Shown: positions 9,062 to 17,023 of the stretch, piece by piece
Position numbering within the stretch: the stretch's first letter is position 1
How the letters are laid out: every line of letters starts with the position of its first letter
DNA from: Gammaproteobacteria bacterium UBA3067
GTDB taxonomy: Bacteria; Pseudomonadota; Gammaproteobacteria; Pseudomonadales; UBA3067
Assembly (NCBI GenBank): GCA_002366835.1
Contig: DFBZ01000135.1
Span: forward strand, 1 to 29,394
Direction of reading: 5' to 3'
DNA length: 29,394 bases
Position numbers and translations under genes: made by a program
The notes under the pieces: model-generated
Seen by the model: only the letters and a program-made list of their open reading frames with translations
Told to the model about the DNA's origin: nothing
The model's database searches: none

Positions 9062-9493
9062 TGGAAGTATTGCCTCGATAGTCAGTAATTCATAACTTGT
9101 TTATTCGTGGGAGTGACACGAAGTGATAAGTTGAGACTAGGTAAGCAGGCAGGTTGCGATGAGACATGGTCGGCAAAGTGGGCGAAGGTTGCCAGATAGC
9201 GTGTTTTCTGTGAGAGCGCGCACAGCAGAAATGTGACCAACAACAAAAAGTTAGACGCTTAGGAGAGGGTAAAAAATACTAGAAAAATGGAAATAGCGAG
9301 ATATTTGAGCTGCTTGTATAAAAAGCACTCAATAGTGAGTTGTTCCGAGCGAGAGAACCTAATAGGTAAAAAATAAGTATTATTATTCGAATAATGGGAA
9401 TATTGATCGTCGGCTGTAGCGTGCGACGATCATCATATAAAAGATATTTTAAAATGCGCATGCGCGCTAAAGTTAGAGTTTATGCCAATGTAA
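9062..9493. other. Intergenic region with several palindromes, upstream of the lipoprotein gene
   Basis: No convincing gene lies in these 432 bp, which separate two minus-strand genes. The region should hold the end of the ATPase transcript and the promoter of the lipoprotein gene. Visible structures are a perfect 14-bp palindrome, ATTATTCGAATAAT, at 9382-9395, a 9-bp inverted repeat at 9404-9432 and a GCGCATGCGC palindrome at 9456-9465. A 60-codon minus-strand frame at 9279-9461 has no family resemblance and I do not call it. Confidence 0.6.
9404..9432 (-). terminator. Inverted repeat, weak terminator or operator
   Basis: TGATCGTCG and CGACGATCA form a perfect 9-bp stem with an 11-nt loop, 62 bp past the stop of the AAA+ ATPase gene on the minus strand. 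The sequence after it on that strand (ATATTCCCATTATT) has no clean U tract, so termination is uncertain. Together with the palindrome at 9382-9395 it could instead be an operator for the lipoprotein gene. Confidence 0.35.
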
Positions 9494-10990
9494 TTAATTC
9501 GCAGAAACAGTGCGCTCAGCTGCCCAGTTACGCAGCTTATCAATATTTTCTTTCATGGTAATGGCAAGTGGTCTTGTGCTCTCTAATGCCAAAGTAAGGT
9601 GCTCAGTATTTAAATCTTCTTTTTTAGATGCCACGCTATAAAGTGCTGATACAATAACCTGCTCGATCTCAGAGCCAGAATAATCCTCGCTAATGGCGGC
9701 AAGATAATCGCAATCAATATTGTTGATATTAATGTCACGCTTATTCAGGTGAATTGTGAAAATCTCTTTGCGAGTGTTTTCGTCGGGAAGGTCAACAAAA
9801 AAGATCTCATCGAAGCGGCCCTTGCGAATTAATTCTGGTGCTAGCTTGCTGATATCATTGGCGGTCGCCACCATAAAAACAGGTTTTTCCCTTTCCGACA
9901 TCCATGTCAGCAAGGTGCCGAGTAAACGTTTTGAAATACCGCCATCGTCATCACCGGGTGAAATGCCTTTTTCTATTTCATCCATCCACAGCACGCAGGG
10001 GCTCATTTGTTCAGCCAGCTGCAGAGCATCACGCAGGCTACGTTCCGTTTCCCCAACGTATTTATTATAAAGTGAAGCAAAATCCAAACGCAGTAATGGT
10101 AAGCCCCACACCCCAGCAACAGCCTTTGCAGCCAGACTTTTTCCTCCCCCTTGGATTCCCAACAATAGAATGCCTTTGGGTTTATCCAGAGATTCGTGCT
10201 CCTCTGTGCTGGTCATAATAACGCGACGCTGCTCCAGCCAGCCCTTCAGATTACTAAGCCCTCCCACTTCGGAAAAGTTGGCGGTATCGTATTGCAGGCT
10301 GAGTACGCCATCCAGCGACATTAAGTGAAATTTCTCTTTGTTGATGGTGGAGATGTCACTATGTGTAATAGCACCATCATCATAAATGGTTTTGCGGATC
10401 AGCTTGCGGGCATCCGCGTAGGTTAAACCTTGAAGATTTTTAACGATGGTCTTCAATGTGGCGGTATCTGTTTGAATACGTTGGCCACGATTTTGTTTAG
10501 CCCAGTGTCGGGACTCCTCGCGAATAATGGCGTATAGCTGGTCATCATTGGGAAGAGATAAACTAAAGTGTGCCGTGTAACGACGAATCTCTGGGGGAGC
10601 CTCCAGCGCATGGCTCATCAAGATAACCGTGTGGGCTACTTTGTCATGTTTAAGCGCGATCTCCTTCAATAGGCGCACGACTTTGGGCTGATTGGTGAGA
10701 AAAGGATGAAGGTCACAAAAGAGGTAAATGCCCGCTTCCGTACTGTTTAACGCCTGTCGTAAAGCCAGCTCTGGGTCACAAGAGGGTGGCTCTTTATCCA
10801 ATTCATCGAGATCCAGATCAAAGTCAATGCGGCGCAAGCCTTGGGTAATGCTCCAGCCGAAAATCGGTAAACCTCGGCTTACCCCCAAGCGTGTTACCAA
10901 ACTGCTGACGCGGTTTTCCTCATGGCTTTCAACAATAATCAGCGGTACTTTGGAGCGAATTAGCAGCTCCAGATCATGTAAATCGGGCAT
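9494..10990 (-). CDS. AAA+ ATPase, Ycf46-like
   Basis: The 498-residue cytoplasmic protein has a degenerate N-terminal half and a good C-terminal AAA+ module. Residues 1-200 (starting LELLIRSKVPLIIVESHEE, with IYLFCDLHPFL) are typical of the Ycf46/Spastin-like group in bacteria and plastids. The ATPase part shows Walker A GIQGGGKS (278-285), Walker B VLWMDE (333-338), sensor 1 Asn378 in ATAND, candidate arginine fingers Arg389/Arg392 (ELIRKGRFDE) and a sensor-2 GSEIEQ motif (439-444), so it should bind and hydrolyse ATP. It is divergent from hinT with 207 bp between starts; the same neighbour pair is, as I remember, found in Pseudomonas. Its substrate is unknown; cyanobacterial Ycf46 has been linked to photosynthesis and CO2 uptake, which cannot be its role here. 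Confidence 0.88.
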   Translation of the reverse strand: MPDLHDLELLIRSKVPLIIVESHEENRVSSLVTRLGVSRGLPIFGWSITQGLRRIDFDLDLDELDKEPPSCDPELALRQALNSTEAGIYLFCDLHPFLTNQPKVVRLLKEIALKHDKVAHTVILMSHALEAPPEIRRYTAHFSLSLPNDDQLYAIIREESRHWAKQNRGQRIQTDTATLKTIVKNLQGLTYADARKLIRKTIYDDGAITHSDISTINKEKFHLMSLDGVLSLQYDTANFSEVGGLSNLKGWLEQRRVIMTSTEEHESLDKPKGILLLGIQGGGKSLAAKAVAGVWGLPLLRLDFASLYNKYVGETERSLRDALQLAEQMSPCVLWMDEIEKGISPGDDDGGISKRLLGTLLTWMSEREKPVFMVATANDISKLAPELIRKGRFDEIFFVDLPDENTRKEIFTIHLNKRDININNIDCDYLAAISEDYSGSEIEQVIVSALYSVASKKEDLNTEHLTLALESTRPLAITMKENIDKLRNWAAERTVSAN

Positions 10991-11127
10991 CTTTGGACTC
11001 GGATATTGTCTGAAAAATTGGCGGAATGTTTTAACTTAAAAGCCGGCGTAGGGCGGGCGAGCTTCCGTGACCCTGTTGCTGTTTTTAGGTTTAAGTATAG
11101 AAGCCTAGAACTGGGCCGCACCTGGAA

Positions 11128-11156
11128 TTGACGCTTATCTTGCTTTGGTGCCTAAT
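11128..11156 (+). promoter_or_regulatory. Candidate sigma-70 promoter of hinT-coq7
   Basis: TTGACG at 11128-11133 (5 of 6 consensus) and CCTAAT at 11151-11156 (4 of 6) are separated by 17 bp. The predicted start near 11163 would give a 5' leader of about 35 nt before the hinT ATG, with AAGGA at 11185-11189. This is a sequence match only. Confidence 0.5.
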
Positions 11157-11197
11157 AGCCAAATCAGAGTAGATCCACCATCACAAGGACTCCAACC

Positions 11198-11539
11198 ATG
11201 ACCTGTTTTTTTTGCAAAATTGCTGAAGGCGAGATACCTGCCGACATTATCTTTCAAAGTGATGATGTAATCGCCTTTCGGGACATTAACCCCCAAGCTC
11301 CCACTCATGCTCTTATTATCCCCAAGCGTCATATTTCCACTCTTAACGACCTGGAAGAAGGGGACGAGCACCTGGTGGGCAGCCTTTTCCTCGCAGCCAA
11401 GTCACTGGCCATAGAGCTGGGTTTCGCCGAAGACGGCTACCGCACCGTATTTAACTGCAACCCCCATGGGGGGCAAAGTGTTTATCATATCCACCTGCAT
11501 CTTCTAGGTGGGCGACAGTTGGGCTGGCCTCCGGGCTAA
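11198..11539 (+). CDS. hinT: HIT-family purine nucleoside phosphoramidase (HinT-like)
   Basis: The 113-residue cytoplasmic protein has the usual length of HinT. The start is fixed by AAGGA 8 bp before ATG and by the family N-terminus CFFCKIAEGEIPADIIFQ. The histidine triad is HIHLHLL, with His97, His99 (the expected nucleophile) and His101. NPHGGQSVYHIHLHLLGGRQ is the classic C-terminal block. Enzymes of this group hydrolyse AMP-lysine and AMP-NH2 type phosphoramidates; the physiological role is unclear. The N-terminal Cys3 and Cys6 are common in HIT proteins that carry a zinc ion. coq7 follows 47 bp downstream on the same strand, probably in the same transcript. Confidence 0.93.
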   Translation: MTCFFCKIAEGEIPADIIFQSDDVIAFRDINPQAPTHALIIPKRHISTLNDLEEGDEHLVGSLFLAAKSLAIELGFAEDGYRTVFNCNPHGGQSVYHIHLHLLGGRQLGWPPG

Positions 11540-11586
11540 GCGCTTCTCCATCCTTCCAAATTTCCCAACTAATAAAGAGCTAAGCT

Positions 11587-12228
11587 ATGCCACGTCACTA
11601 CTCATTAATGGACAACCTCCTTGGTCAAGCCGACCGCGCCCTACGCACCTTATCCCGAGCTGCGAACAAAGCGGGTCGTGAGTCACCGGCGGAAAACTGC
11701 GCTGAAGCAGAGCTGGATGAAACCGAGCGTAAACACAGTGCTGGCCTAATGCGCATTGATCACACCGGCGAAGTTTGTGCCCAGGCCCTCTACCAAGGGC
11801 AAGCACTCACCGCAAAACTCGGCGATGTCCGCCAAGCAATGGAAAACGCCGCCGAAGAAGAAGTGGACCACCTCGCCTGGTGTGAAGAGCGCCTCGACGA
11901 ATTAAACGCCCGCCCCAGCATATTCAACCCTGCCTGGTACGGTATGTCCTTCGCCATTGGTGCACTGGCAGGCATTGCCGGCGACAAATGGAGCCTCGGC
12001 TTTGTGGCAGAAACAGAAAACCAGGTTTGTAGACACTTAGAAAGCCACTTGGATAGCCTCCCAGAAGATGACGAACGCAGTAAGGCGATTTTAGAGCAAA
12101 TGCGGCAGGACGAACTGAGCCATGCAACAGCGGCACTTGAAGCGGGTGGGGCACAATTACCACTACCCGTTCGATTAGGCATGCAGGCGAGTAGTAAGGT
12201 GATGACGGGCACTGTTTATTATTTGTAG
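11587..12228 (+). CDS. coq7: Coq7-type 2-polyprenyl-3-methyl-6-methoxy-1,4-benzoquinone monooxygenase
   Basis: This 213-residue di-iron hydroxylase carries out the late ring hydroxylation in ubiquinone synthesis, the step done by UbiF in E. coli and by Coq7 in Pseudomonas and mitochondria. The ligand pattern is complete: Glu62 (RIDHTGEVCAQ), Glu92 and His95 (EEEVDHL), Glu144 (ETENQ), Glu176 and His179 (DELSHA). A hydrophobic segment (SFAIGALAGIAGDKWSLGFV) fits the interfacial membrane helix. The length matches the bacterial Coq7 group. It follows hinT by 47 bp. The 208 bp downstream to the next gene carry no obvious hairpin terminator. Confidence 0.95.
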   Translation: MPRHYSLMDNLLGQADRALRTLSRAANKAGRESPAENCAEAELDETERKHSAGLMRIDHTGEVCAQALYQGQALTAKLGDVRQAMENAAEEEVDHLAWCEERLDELNARPSIFNPAWYGMSFAIGALAGIAGDKWSLGFVAETENQVCRHLESHLDSLPEDDERSKAILEQMRQDELSHATAALEAGGAQLPLPVRLGMQASSKVMTGTVYYL

Positions 12229-12436
12229 GAGGGCGGGGTCGTTAGCGCATCAAGTGGTAACGCAAACATTATCTCAAGATCAATTTAATGCTCTGGTTTT
12301 CTTTGTTTAAAGCGCTGGCTCGGGAAGCTTTTCAAAATCAACTGTTCTTAAGAATGTCAACGCAAAGGCATTTGACAAGGTACCTAGTAAACAGGCGCGA
12401 AAGAGAAATAAACAGATTTAACGGAGAGTCTGCCAA

Positions 12437-12814
12437 ATGAATAAGATAGTTATGGTGGCTTGTGTTCTGTTTGTATTTTTATCATGCAAGAATGTGAGTG
12501 GAGAGCCTTCTAATTTGTGTTCAGAATCAGCCAGTAATAGAGAGCTGATTAATTGTCTGGATAATGCATACGAGCAAGAAAATGAACAACTTGAGCGTTT
12601 AAAGAGTAAACACAAAGCGGCAAATAAAAGTGACGATATTGAGTTTGTTGTTAGCAGCTTTGTTGCTTATCGAGACAATTATTGTTTTTACCATTCTTCT
12701 TTTTATGAATCAGGATCAATGAGGCCCGTTTCTAATTTGCACTGTCTTTATAAACTGACAAAGAGCTTTAATGGTGAGCTAATCACTTCATTAGAAGAAT
12801 TCGAAGCTAAATAG
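12437..12814 (+). CDS. LprI/DUF1311-like small exported protein
   Basis: The 125-residue protein starts with a hydrophobic export signal (IVMVACVLFVFLSC). The Cys at 17 could be lipidated, but the lipobox FLSC is poor. The mature part matches the LprI N-terminal-like (DUF1311) pattern: a first Cys, SNRELINCLDNAYEQENEQL, a helix, YRDNYC, GSMRPVSNLHC and a final helix with LTKSFNGELITSLEEFE. The four mature cysteines (in LCSE, INCL, NYC, LHC) probably pair. Members of this family are periplasmic and some inhibit lysozyme. GGAG lies about 12 bp before ATG. The gene is more AT-rich than coq7 and lies between coq7 and speD where other genomes have nothing that I recall, so recent gain is possible. 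Confidence 0.7.
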   Translation: MNKIVMVACVLFVFLSCKNVSGEPSNLCSESASNRELINCLDNAYEQENEQLERLKSKHKAANKSDDIEFVVSSFVAYRDNYCFYHSSFYESGSMRPVSNLHCLYKLTKSFNGELITSLEEFEAK

Positions 12815-12880
12815 GTGTAGTTCTCACCTTAAAAGTGCTGGGTTACTGTACAACGAATACTGAGCCTACAAGGAAGAAAA

Positions 12881-13660
12881 TTGAAATTATCTATTTTTCA
12901 AATTGATGCATTTGCTGAGAATTTATTTGAAGGGAACCCTGCTGCAGTCATTCCTTTAGAAAAATGGTTGCCCGATGAGCTCTTACAAAAAATCGCGCAA
13001 GAAAATAATCTGTCTGAAACTGCATTCTTCATAAAAGAAGGCGACGAATACCACATTCGATGGTTTACACCGACGGTTGAAGTGAATCTATGCGGTCACG
13101 CTACTTTGGCGAGTGCCCATGTCATATTTGAAGGCTTAGACGCGCAAGTTGAAAAGATCACCTTTCACTCAAAAAGTGGTGAACTGGAAGTGACTAAAAA
13201 AGGGGAGTTGATGGAGCTTAATTTCCCTGTGGCCACTATTTCTAAATGTGAAATTCCAGTTGAAATTACCAGGGCATTTGGCAAAGAACCAATAGAAGTT
13301 TGGAAATCTGACGACTATATTGCAGTCTATGAAAATGAATCAGATATTGTATCTTTAGCGCCTGATTTTAAGGTACTAGGCGAGCTAGCTTGCAGAGGTA
13401 TCATTGCCACCTCACGAGGTGAAAAATCAGACTTTGTAAGTCGATTTTTTGCCCCAGCTTGTGGCATCGATGAAGACCCAGTTACGGGCTCCGCACATTG
13501 TGCGTTGACGCCATACTGGGCAAAGGAGCTTGGGAGAAACAAACTATCTGCCGCTCAGTTGTCAGAACGTGGCGGAAAACTCCAGTGTGAGTTGTTAGGC
13601 TCGCGAGTCCTTATTGCGGGAAAGGCAAAAAAATACCTTGAAGGAACAATAGAACTGTAA
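12881..13660 (+). CDS. PhzF-family isomerase/epimerase
   Basis: The 259-residue protein starts at TTG 12881 with AGGAAG 4 bp upstream. The start FQIDAFAENLFEGNPAAVI is the PhzF signature. The catalytic glutamate is Glu46 in NNLSETAFF. CGHATLASAHV and GIDEDPVTGSAHC are the other family blocks that line the active site between the two hotdog-like halves. PhzF in phenazine synthesis isomerises trans-2,3-dihydro-3-hydroxyanthranilate, but most family members stand alone and their substrates are unknown. No phenazine genes occur here, so I do not assign phenazine synthesis. It follows the LprI-like gene by 66 bp and may share its transcript. Confidence 0.88.
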   Translation: MKLSIFQIDAFAENLFEGNPAAVIPLEKWLPDELLQKIAQENNLSETAFFIKEGDEYHIRWFTPTVEVNLCGHATLASAHVIFEGLDAQVEKITFHSKSGELEVTKKGELMELNFPVATISKCEIPVEITRAFGKEPIEVWKSDDYIAVYENESDIVSLAPDFKVLGELACRGIIATSRGEKSDFVSRFFAPACGIDEDPVTGSAHCALTPYWAKELGRNKLSAAQLSERGGKLQCELLGSRVLIAGKAKKYLEGTIEL

Positions 13661-14074
13661 GCAACGAAACTATGGAGCCTTTTACCAAGTCTGGATGAGA
13701 AAACCTGGGAGTTAAGTCTTTTAAATACAAGGTGTAATGTCTTGTAGTGGCAGGCCTTCTGCTTCGCCCAGGATTAATCAGAACAGGCCTATACCTGCTT
13801 AGCTGGAGCTTTTCTGTCTAATTTTTGTTCAGCTCTGAGCGGTTTATTATGATAAGCGCTATTCACTTCTACCTCTTTTTATATATTCAGACCTTTGTAT
13901 CAAAGGTGATTTCACTTCTAGCTATCGTCGTAAGACAGGACAATGAGCCTAGTAAGAACTTTGAGAAGGCTCTACTTTTCTTTCCCAGCTATGTCAGCTT
14001 CAGTTTATTGAAATGCAAAGTGAATGGACTAGACTTGTTATTTCAGCATGGCGTAACAAATTCTGGAGTATAAA
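13661..14074 (+). other. Intergenic region before the chemoreceptor gene
   Basis: These 414 bp contain no gene I can support. An imperfect stem at 13752-13790 (AGGCCTTCTG pairing with CAGAACAGGCCT, 2-nt bulge) may end the PhzF transcript. An open frame at 13849-14073 runs to 2 bp before the chemoreceptor start. It has a hydrophobic beginning but no recognisable family, and I regard it as chance. GGAG at 14064-14067 belongs to the chemoreceptor. Confidence 0.5.
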
Positions 14075-16084
14075 GTGCGCGGATTGATTCTTAATAGAGG
14101 CCTAGGGAAGAAATTTTTACTACTTGCAGTAATAAGTGCAATACCGTTAATTTTTCTGACCAATTTTTTTCTCCTTGAGACGAATGGTGAATTACGTTTT
14201 TCGGAGCTTGAACTTGATGGTATGACCTACCTCAATTATGTCTACCCTCTGCAGAAAAATTTTGCAAAGCATCGGGGCATGAACGCCGCATATTTAAATG
14301 GAGACATAAGCTTCAAAAGGAAGTTGAGGGATGTTGAACTTGAAATTGATAAGAATATAAAAAGCTGGAAAGAAATAGATCGACTCTATAGCACTAAATT
14401 TTCAACTGGCACCTTCGTCGCTGATATTTTGAAAAAATGGAAAAATCTTGAGGGGAATATTTCTTTATCTCCAGAGGAGTCTTTTTCGAAGCATACTGAT
14501 CTTATTGCCGAGGTGATGTCTCTGATTACACATGTAGGGAATCATTCAAACCTTATATTGGATCCAGATCTAGATACCCATTATCTGTTAGAAATGTCTA
14601 TTACGACTATTCCTCACCTTATAGAAAGCTTGGGTAAGGCACGCGGAATGTCCGCGGGTATCGCAGTAAGAGAGGAGGTGAGCAGGGCTGAGATGTTGCA
14701 CCTTAATAGTTTGATCGGCGATATTAATAAATTGTTAGCCAATTTGGATAAAGGCTTGGAGACCTCTTTCGCTGAAACCCAGAATCAGCAACTAAAATTG
14801 AAACTTTTTGCTATTGAAAAAAAAGTGGATAGCTCTATTTTGAAGTTTACCGATACCGTTGAGAAGAATATTCTTATATCTGACTCAGTTAGTACCACTG
14901 GGGCCAATGTTTTTGACTTGGGAACAAAGTCGATATCTGACGTATTGCTACTTCTTGATGAGACCACTCCCATATTGACTAACTTATTGGAAACTCGTAT
15001 CACCAAAATAGAGCAAGCCCGTAATGTTCAATTGGGTTTGACGCTTATTTGTTTATTATCTGCGGTCTATATCGGCTGGACGGTTTTGGCAGGTTTAACG
15101 AAGCAGGCAGCTGGCCTGGCAAATTTTATTGAAAATGCACAAAAAAATAGAGACCTTACCAAGAAAGCGCCTATCTATTGTGATGATGAGGTTGGCAGAG
15201 TGGCCGTTAGTATCAATGAGATGTTCGGTGAGTTTCGTTCTATTATCGGTAATATTGGCTCAACCTCGTCAGCGTTACAATTGATTAACGAGTCATCGAA
15301 TGAAGTATGTCGAGAAAGCACATCGACTTTGGAAAGTCAGCGAGACGAAGCTGCAGCACTGGCAACTGCAATAGAAGAGATGGCTGCAGCGGCCGATGAA
15401 ATTGCCAGTAGCACAGCAGCGGCCGTAGAGGCTGCTGAAAAGGCAGATGAAGAGGCTCTTAATGGAGGAAAGCAAGTCAATGAAGCGGTGAACTCTGTTG
15501 AGATGCTGAACGATGAAATACAGGGGGTTGGCGAGATACTAGGGAAGTTAAATGCGAGCAGTGACACTATTTCGAGCGTTCTGGATGTTATTAAAGGCGT
15601 TGCAGATCAAACAAACCTGCTCGCGCTGAATGCAGCCATTGAAGCAGCTAGGGCAGGAGAGCATGGCAGAGGTTTTGCTGTTGTTGCCGACGAAGTGAGA
15701 ACCTTGGCTCAGAGAACCCAGGAGTCAGCCGGTGAAATTGAGAAAATTATTTCCGTCTTCCAGAATGATGCTGAATCCGCTTATAAAACAATTGAGAACT
15801 CTCAAGGCCAAGTCGTCGAAACGCTTGAAAAAACGCAGAATACCCAGCATGTGTTATTAGCTGTTCGCGGTTCAATAGAAACAGTTAAAGACATGAATCA
15901 TCAAATTGCTTGCGCGACCGAGGAAAGCGCACAGGTCAGTAATGAGCTCAGTTCAAATACGGCAAAAATTGACGAGCTTGCCATTGCAGCATTTAATGGT
16001 TCCACTCAGATTTTAGAGGGGAGTAAAAATCAGATGGAGGGAATTGAAGAACTAAATAAAAGAGCGTCTATTTTTAAGGTATAA
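14075..16084 (+). CDS. Methyl-accepting chemotaxis protein with large helical periplasmic sensor
   Basis: The 669-residue receptor starts at GTG 14075, fixed by GGAG 7 bp upstream and a following membrane anchor (residues about 14-34). The periplasmic sensor spans about 35-317 and looks all-helical. It holds two similar stretches, AKHRGMNAAYLNG and LGKARGMSAGI, and HSNLILDPDLDTHYLLE, seen in NIT-like and other four-helix sensors. The second membrane helix is about 319-340 (GLTLICLLSAVYIGWTVLAG), then a HAMP domain to about 395. The cytoplasmic signalling hairpin has its tip at about 508-545 (VADQTNLLALNAAIEAARAG, then FAVVADEVRTLA). There is no C-terminal CheR-binding pentapeptide; it ends RASIFKV. 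The signal sensed is unknown. No other chemotaxis genes are in the window. Confidence 0.93.
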   Translation: MRGLILNRGLGKKFLLLAVISAIPLIFLTNFFLLETNGELRFSELELDGMTYLNYVYPLQKNFAKHRGMNAAYLNGDISFKRKLRDVELEIDKNIKSWKEIDRLYSTKFSTGTFVADILKKWKNLEGNISLSPEESFSKHTDLIAEVMSLITHVGNHSNLILDPDLDTHYLLEMSITTIPHLIESLGKARGMSAGIAVREEVSRAEMLHLNSLIGDINKLLANLDKGLETSFAETQNQQLKLKLFAIEKKVDSSILKFTDTVEKNILISDSVSTTGANVFDLGTKSISDVLLLLDETTPILTNLLETRITKIEQARNVQLGLTLICLLSAVYIGWTVLAGLTKQAAGLANFIENAQKNRDLTKKAPIYCDDEVGRVAVSINEMFGEFRSIIGNIGSTSSALQLINESSNEVCRESTSTLESQRDEAAALATAIEEMAAAADEIASSTAAAVEAAEKADEEALNGGKQVNEAVNSVEMLNDEIQGVGEILGKLNASSDTISSVLDVIKGVADQTNLLALNAAIEAARAGEHGRGFAVVADEVRTLAQRTQESAGEIEKIISVFQNDAESAYKTIENSQGQVVETLEKTQNTQHVLLAVRGSIETVKDMNHQIACATEESAQVSNELSSNTAKIDELAIAAFNGSTQILEGSKNQMEGIEELNKRASIFKV

Positions 16085-16101
16085 AGGGCAAGAAAACTGC
16101 C

Positions 16102-16120
16102 TGCCGAAGATGGCGTTTTT
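16102..16120 (+). terminator. Weak terminator after the chemoreceptor gene
   Basis: TGCCG and TGGCG form a 5-bp stem with two G-U pairs around the tetraloop AAGA, followed directly by TTTTT. It starts 17 bp past the stop. The stem is short, so efficiency is doubtful. Confidence 0.35.
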
Positions 16121-16140
16121 ATGTTTTACCGGCGTATTGC

Positions 16141-16169
16141 TACAGGGCGCTTATTCAAAGCTCCCTGTA
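16141..16169 (-). other. Hairpin overlapping the speD stop codon
   Basis: TACAGGGCGC and GCTCCCTGTA form a 10-bp stem with one mismatch and a 9-nt loop that contains the speD stop codon (TTA on the + strand at 16151-16153). No U tract follows on either strand. It may protect the 3' end or contribute to Rho-dependent termination between the convergent chemoreceptor and speD genes. Confidence 0.35.
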
Positions 16170-16990
16170 TGTTGGGGCAGTTTGCTTTCATCAGTGATGT
16201 TTCTGCCATAAAAAATTTCTAACATTTCCTGGCGTAGCCTTCTTCTTATTTCCGCATGTTCTTTAGGGTCATAGTGGTCGAGGGTGTCGCCAAAGAAGTA
16301 GTCTTTGGATTCGAATTTTTTCAGCAACATTTTCGTATGGAAAATGTTCTCTTGATAAACGTTGACATCAATCATGCTGTAGAGTTCTTGGGTATCTTTC
16401 GAAAGGTAGCTTTGAATAGAGCTGATTTCATGATCGATAAAATGTTTGGTGCCATCCACATCGCGGGTAAAACCACGTACGTGGTAATCCATGGTAACGA
16501 TGTCAGAATCGAAGCAGTGAATTAAATAGTTCAAGGCGCGCAGGGGGGAGATCAGCCCGCAGGTGGAAATTTCGATGTCCGCTCGGAAAGTGCTAATGCC
16601 ATCATCAGGGTGGCTTTCTGGGTAGGTGTGTACGGTAATGTGGCTTTTGTCGAGATGGGCCACAATGGCGTCGGGTAGGGGGCCAGGTTCTTCTTTGGTT
16701 TTGGATTCATCGGGTGGCGCTTCATGCTCGGCAATAAGCATGGTAACGCTGGCGCCTTGGGGTTCGTAATCCTGATGGGCGATGTTGAGAATATTAGCGC
16801 CGATGATTTTTGTGATATTGGTCAGTATCTGCGTTAATCTCTCGGCGTTATACACTTCATCAATATATTCGATATATTGGCTTTTATGCTCCGGCGTTTT
16901 TGCGTAGCAGATGTCGTAAATATTAACGGTGAGGGTTTTGGTGAGGTTGTTAAAACCATGCAGTTTGAGTTTTTTGCTAAAGTTCGTCAT
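16151..16990 (-). CDS. speD: S-adenosylmethionine decarboxylase proenzyme (SpeD)
   Basis: The 279-residue proenzyme makes decarboxylated S-adenosylmethionine, the aminopropyl donor for spermidine. It matches the E. coli-type class (about 264 residues), not the short archaeal/Bacillus class. The self-cleavage site is seen in AHLDKSHITVHTYPESHP: cleavage between Lys115 and Ser116 would turn Ser116 into the pyruvoyl cofactor. Cys144 in EISTCGLISPL is a likely catalytic residue. GGA lies before ATG in CTGGAAAAGCC. A VOC-family gene ends 33 bp upstream on the same strand, so an OsmC-VOC-speD transcript is likely. No speE is in the window. Confidence 0.95.
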   Translation of the reverse strand: MTNFSKKLKLHGFNNLTKTLTVNIYDICYAKTPEHKSQYIEYIDEVYNAERLTQILTNITKIIGANILNIAHQDYEPQGASVTMLIAEHEAPPDESKTKEEPGPLPDAIVAHLDKSHITVHTYPESHPDDGISTFRADIEISTCGLISPLRALNYLIHCFDSDIVTMDYHVRGFTRDVDGTKHFIDHEISSIQSYLSKDTQELYSMIDVNVYQENIFHTKMLLKKFESKDYFFGDTLDHYDPKEHAEIRRRLRQEMLEIFYGRNITDESKLPQHTGSFE

Positions 16991-17023
16991 GGCTTTTCCA
17001 GAAAACGAGCAGGCTTTCTTAAG

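Noticed and set aside
13825..14073. 82-codon open frame before the chemoreceptor
   Set aside because: Weak start, no recognisable family, AT-rich composition; likely chance.
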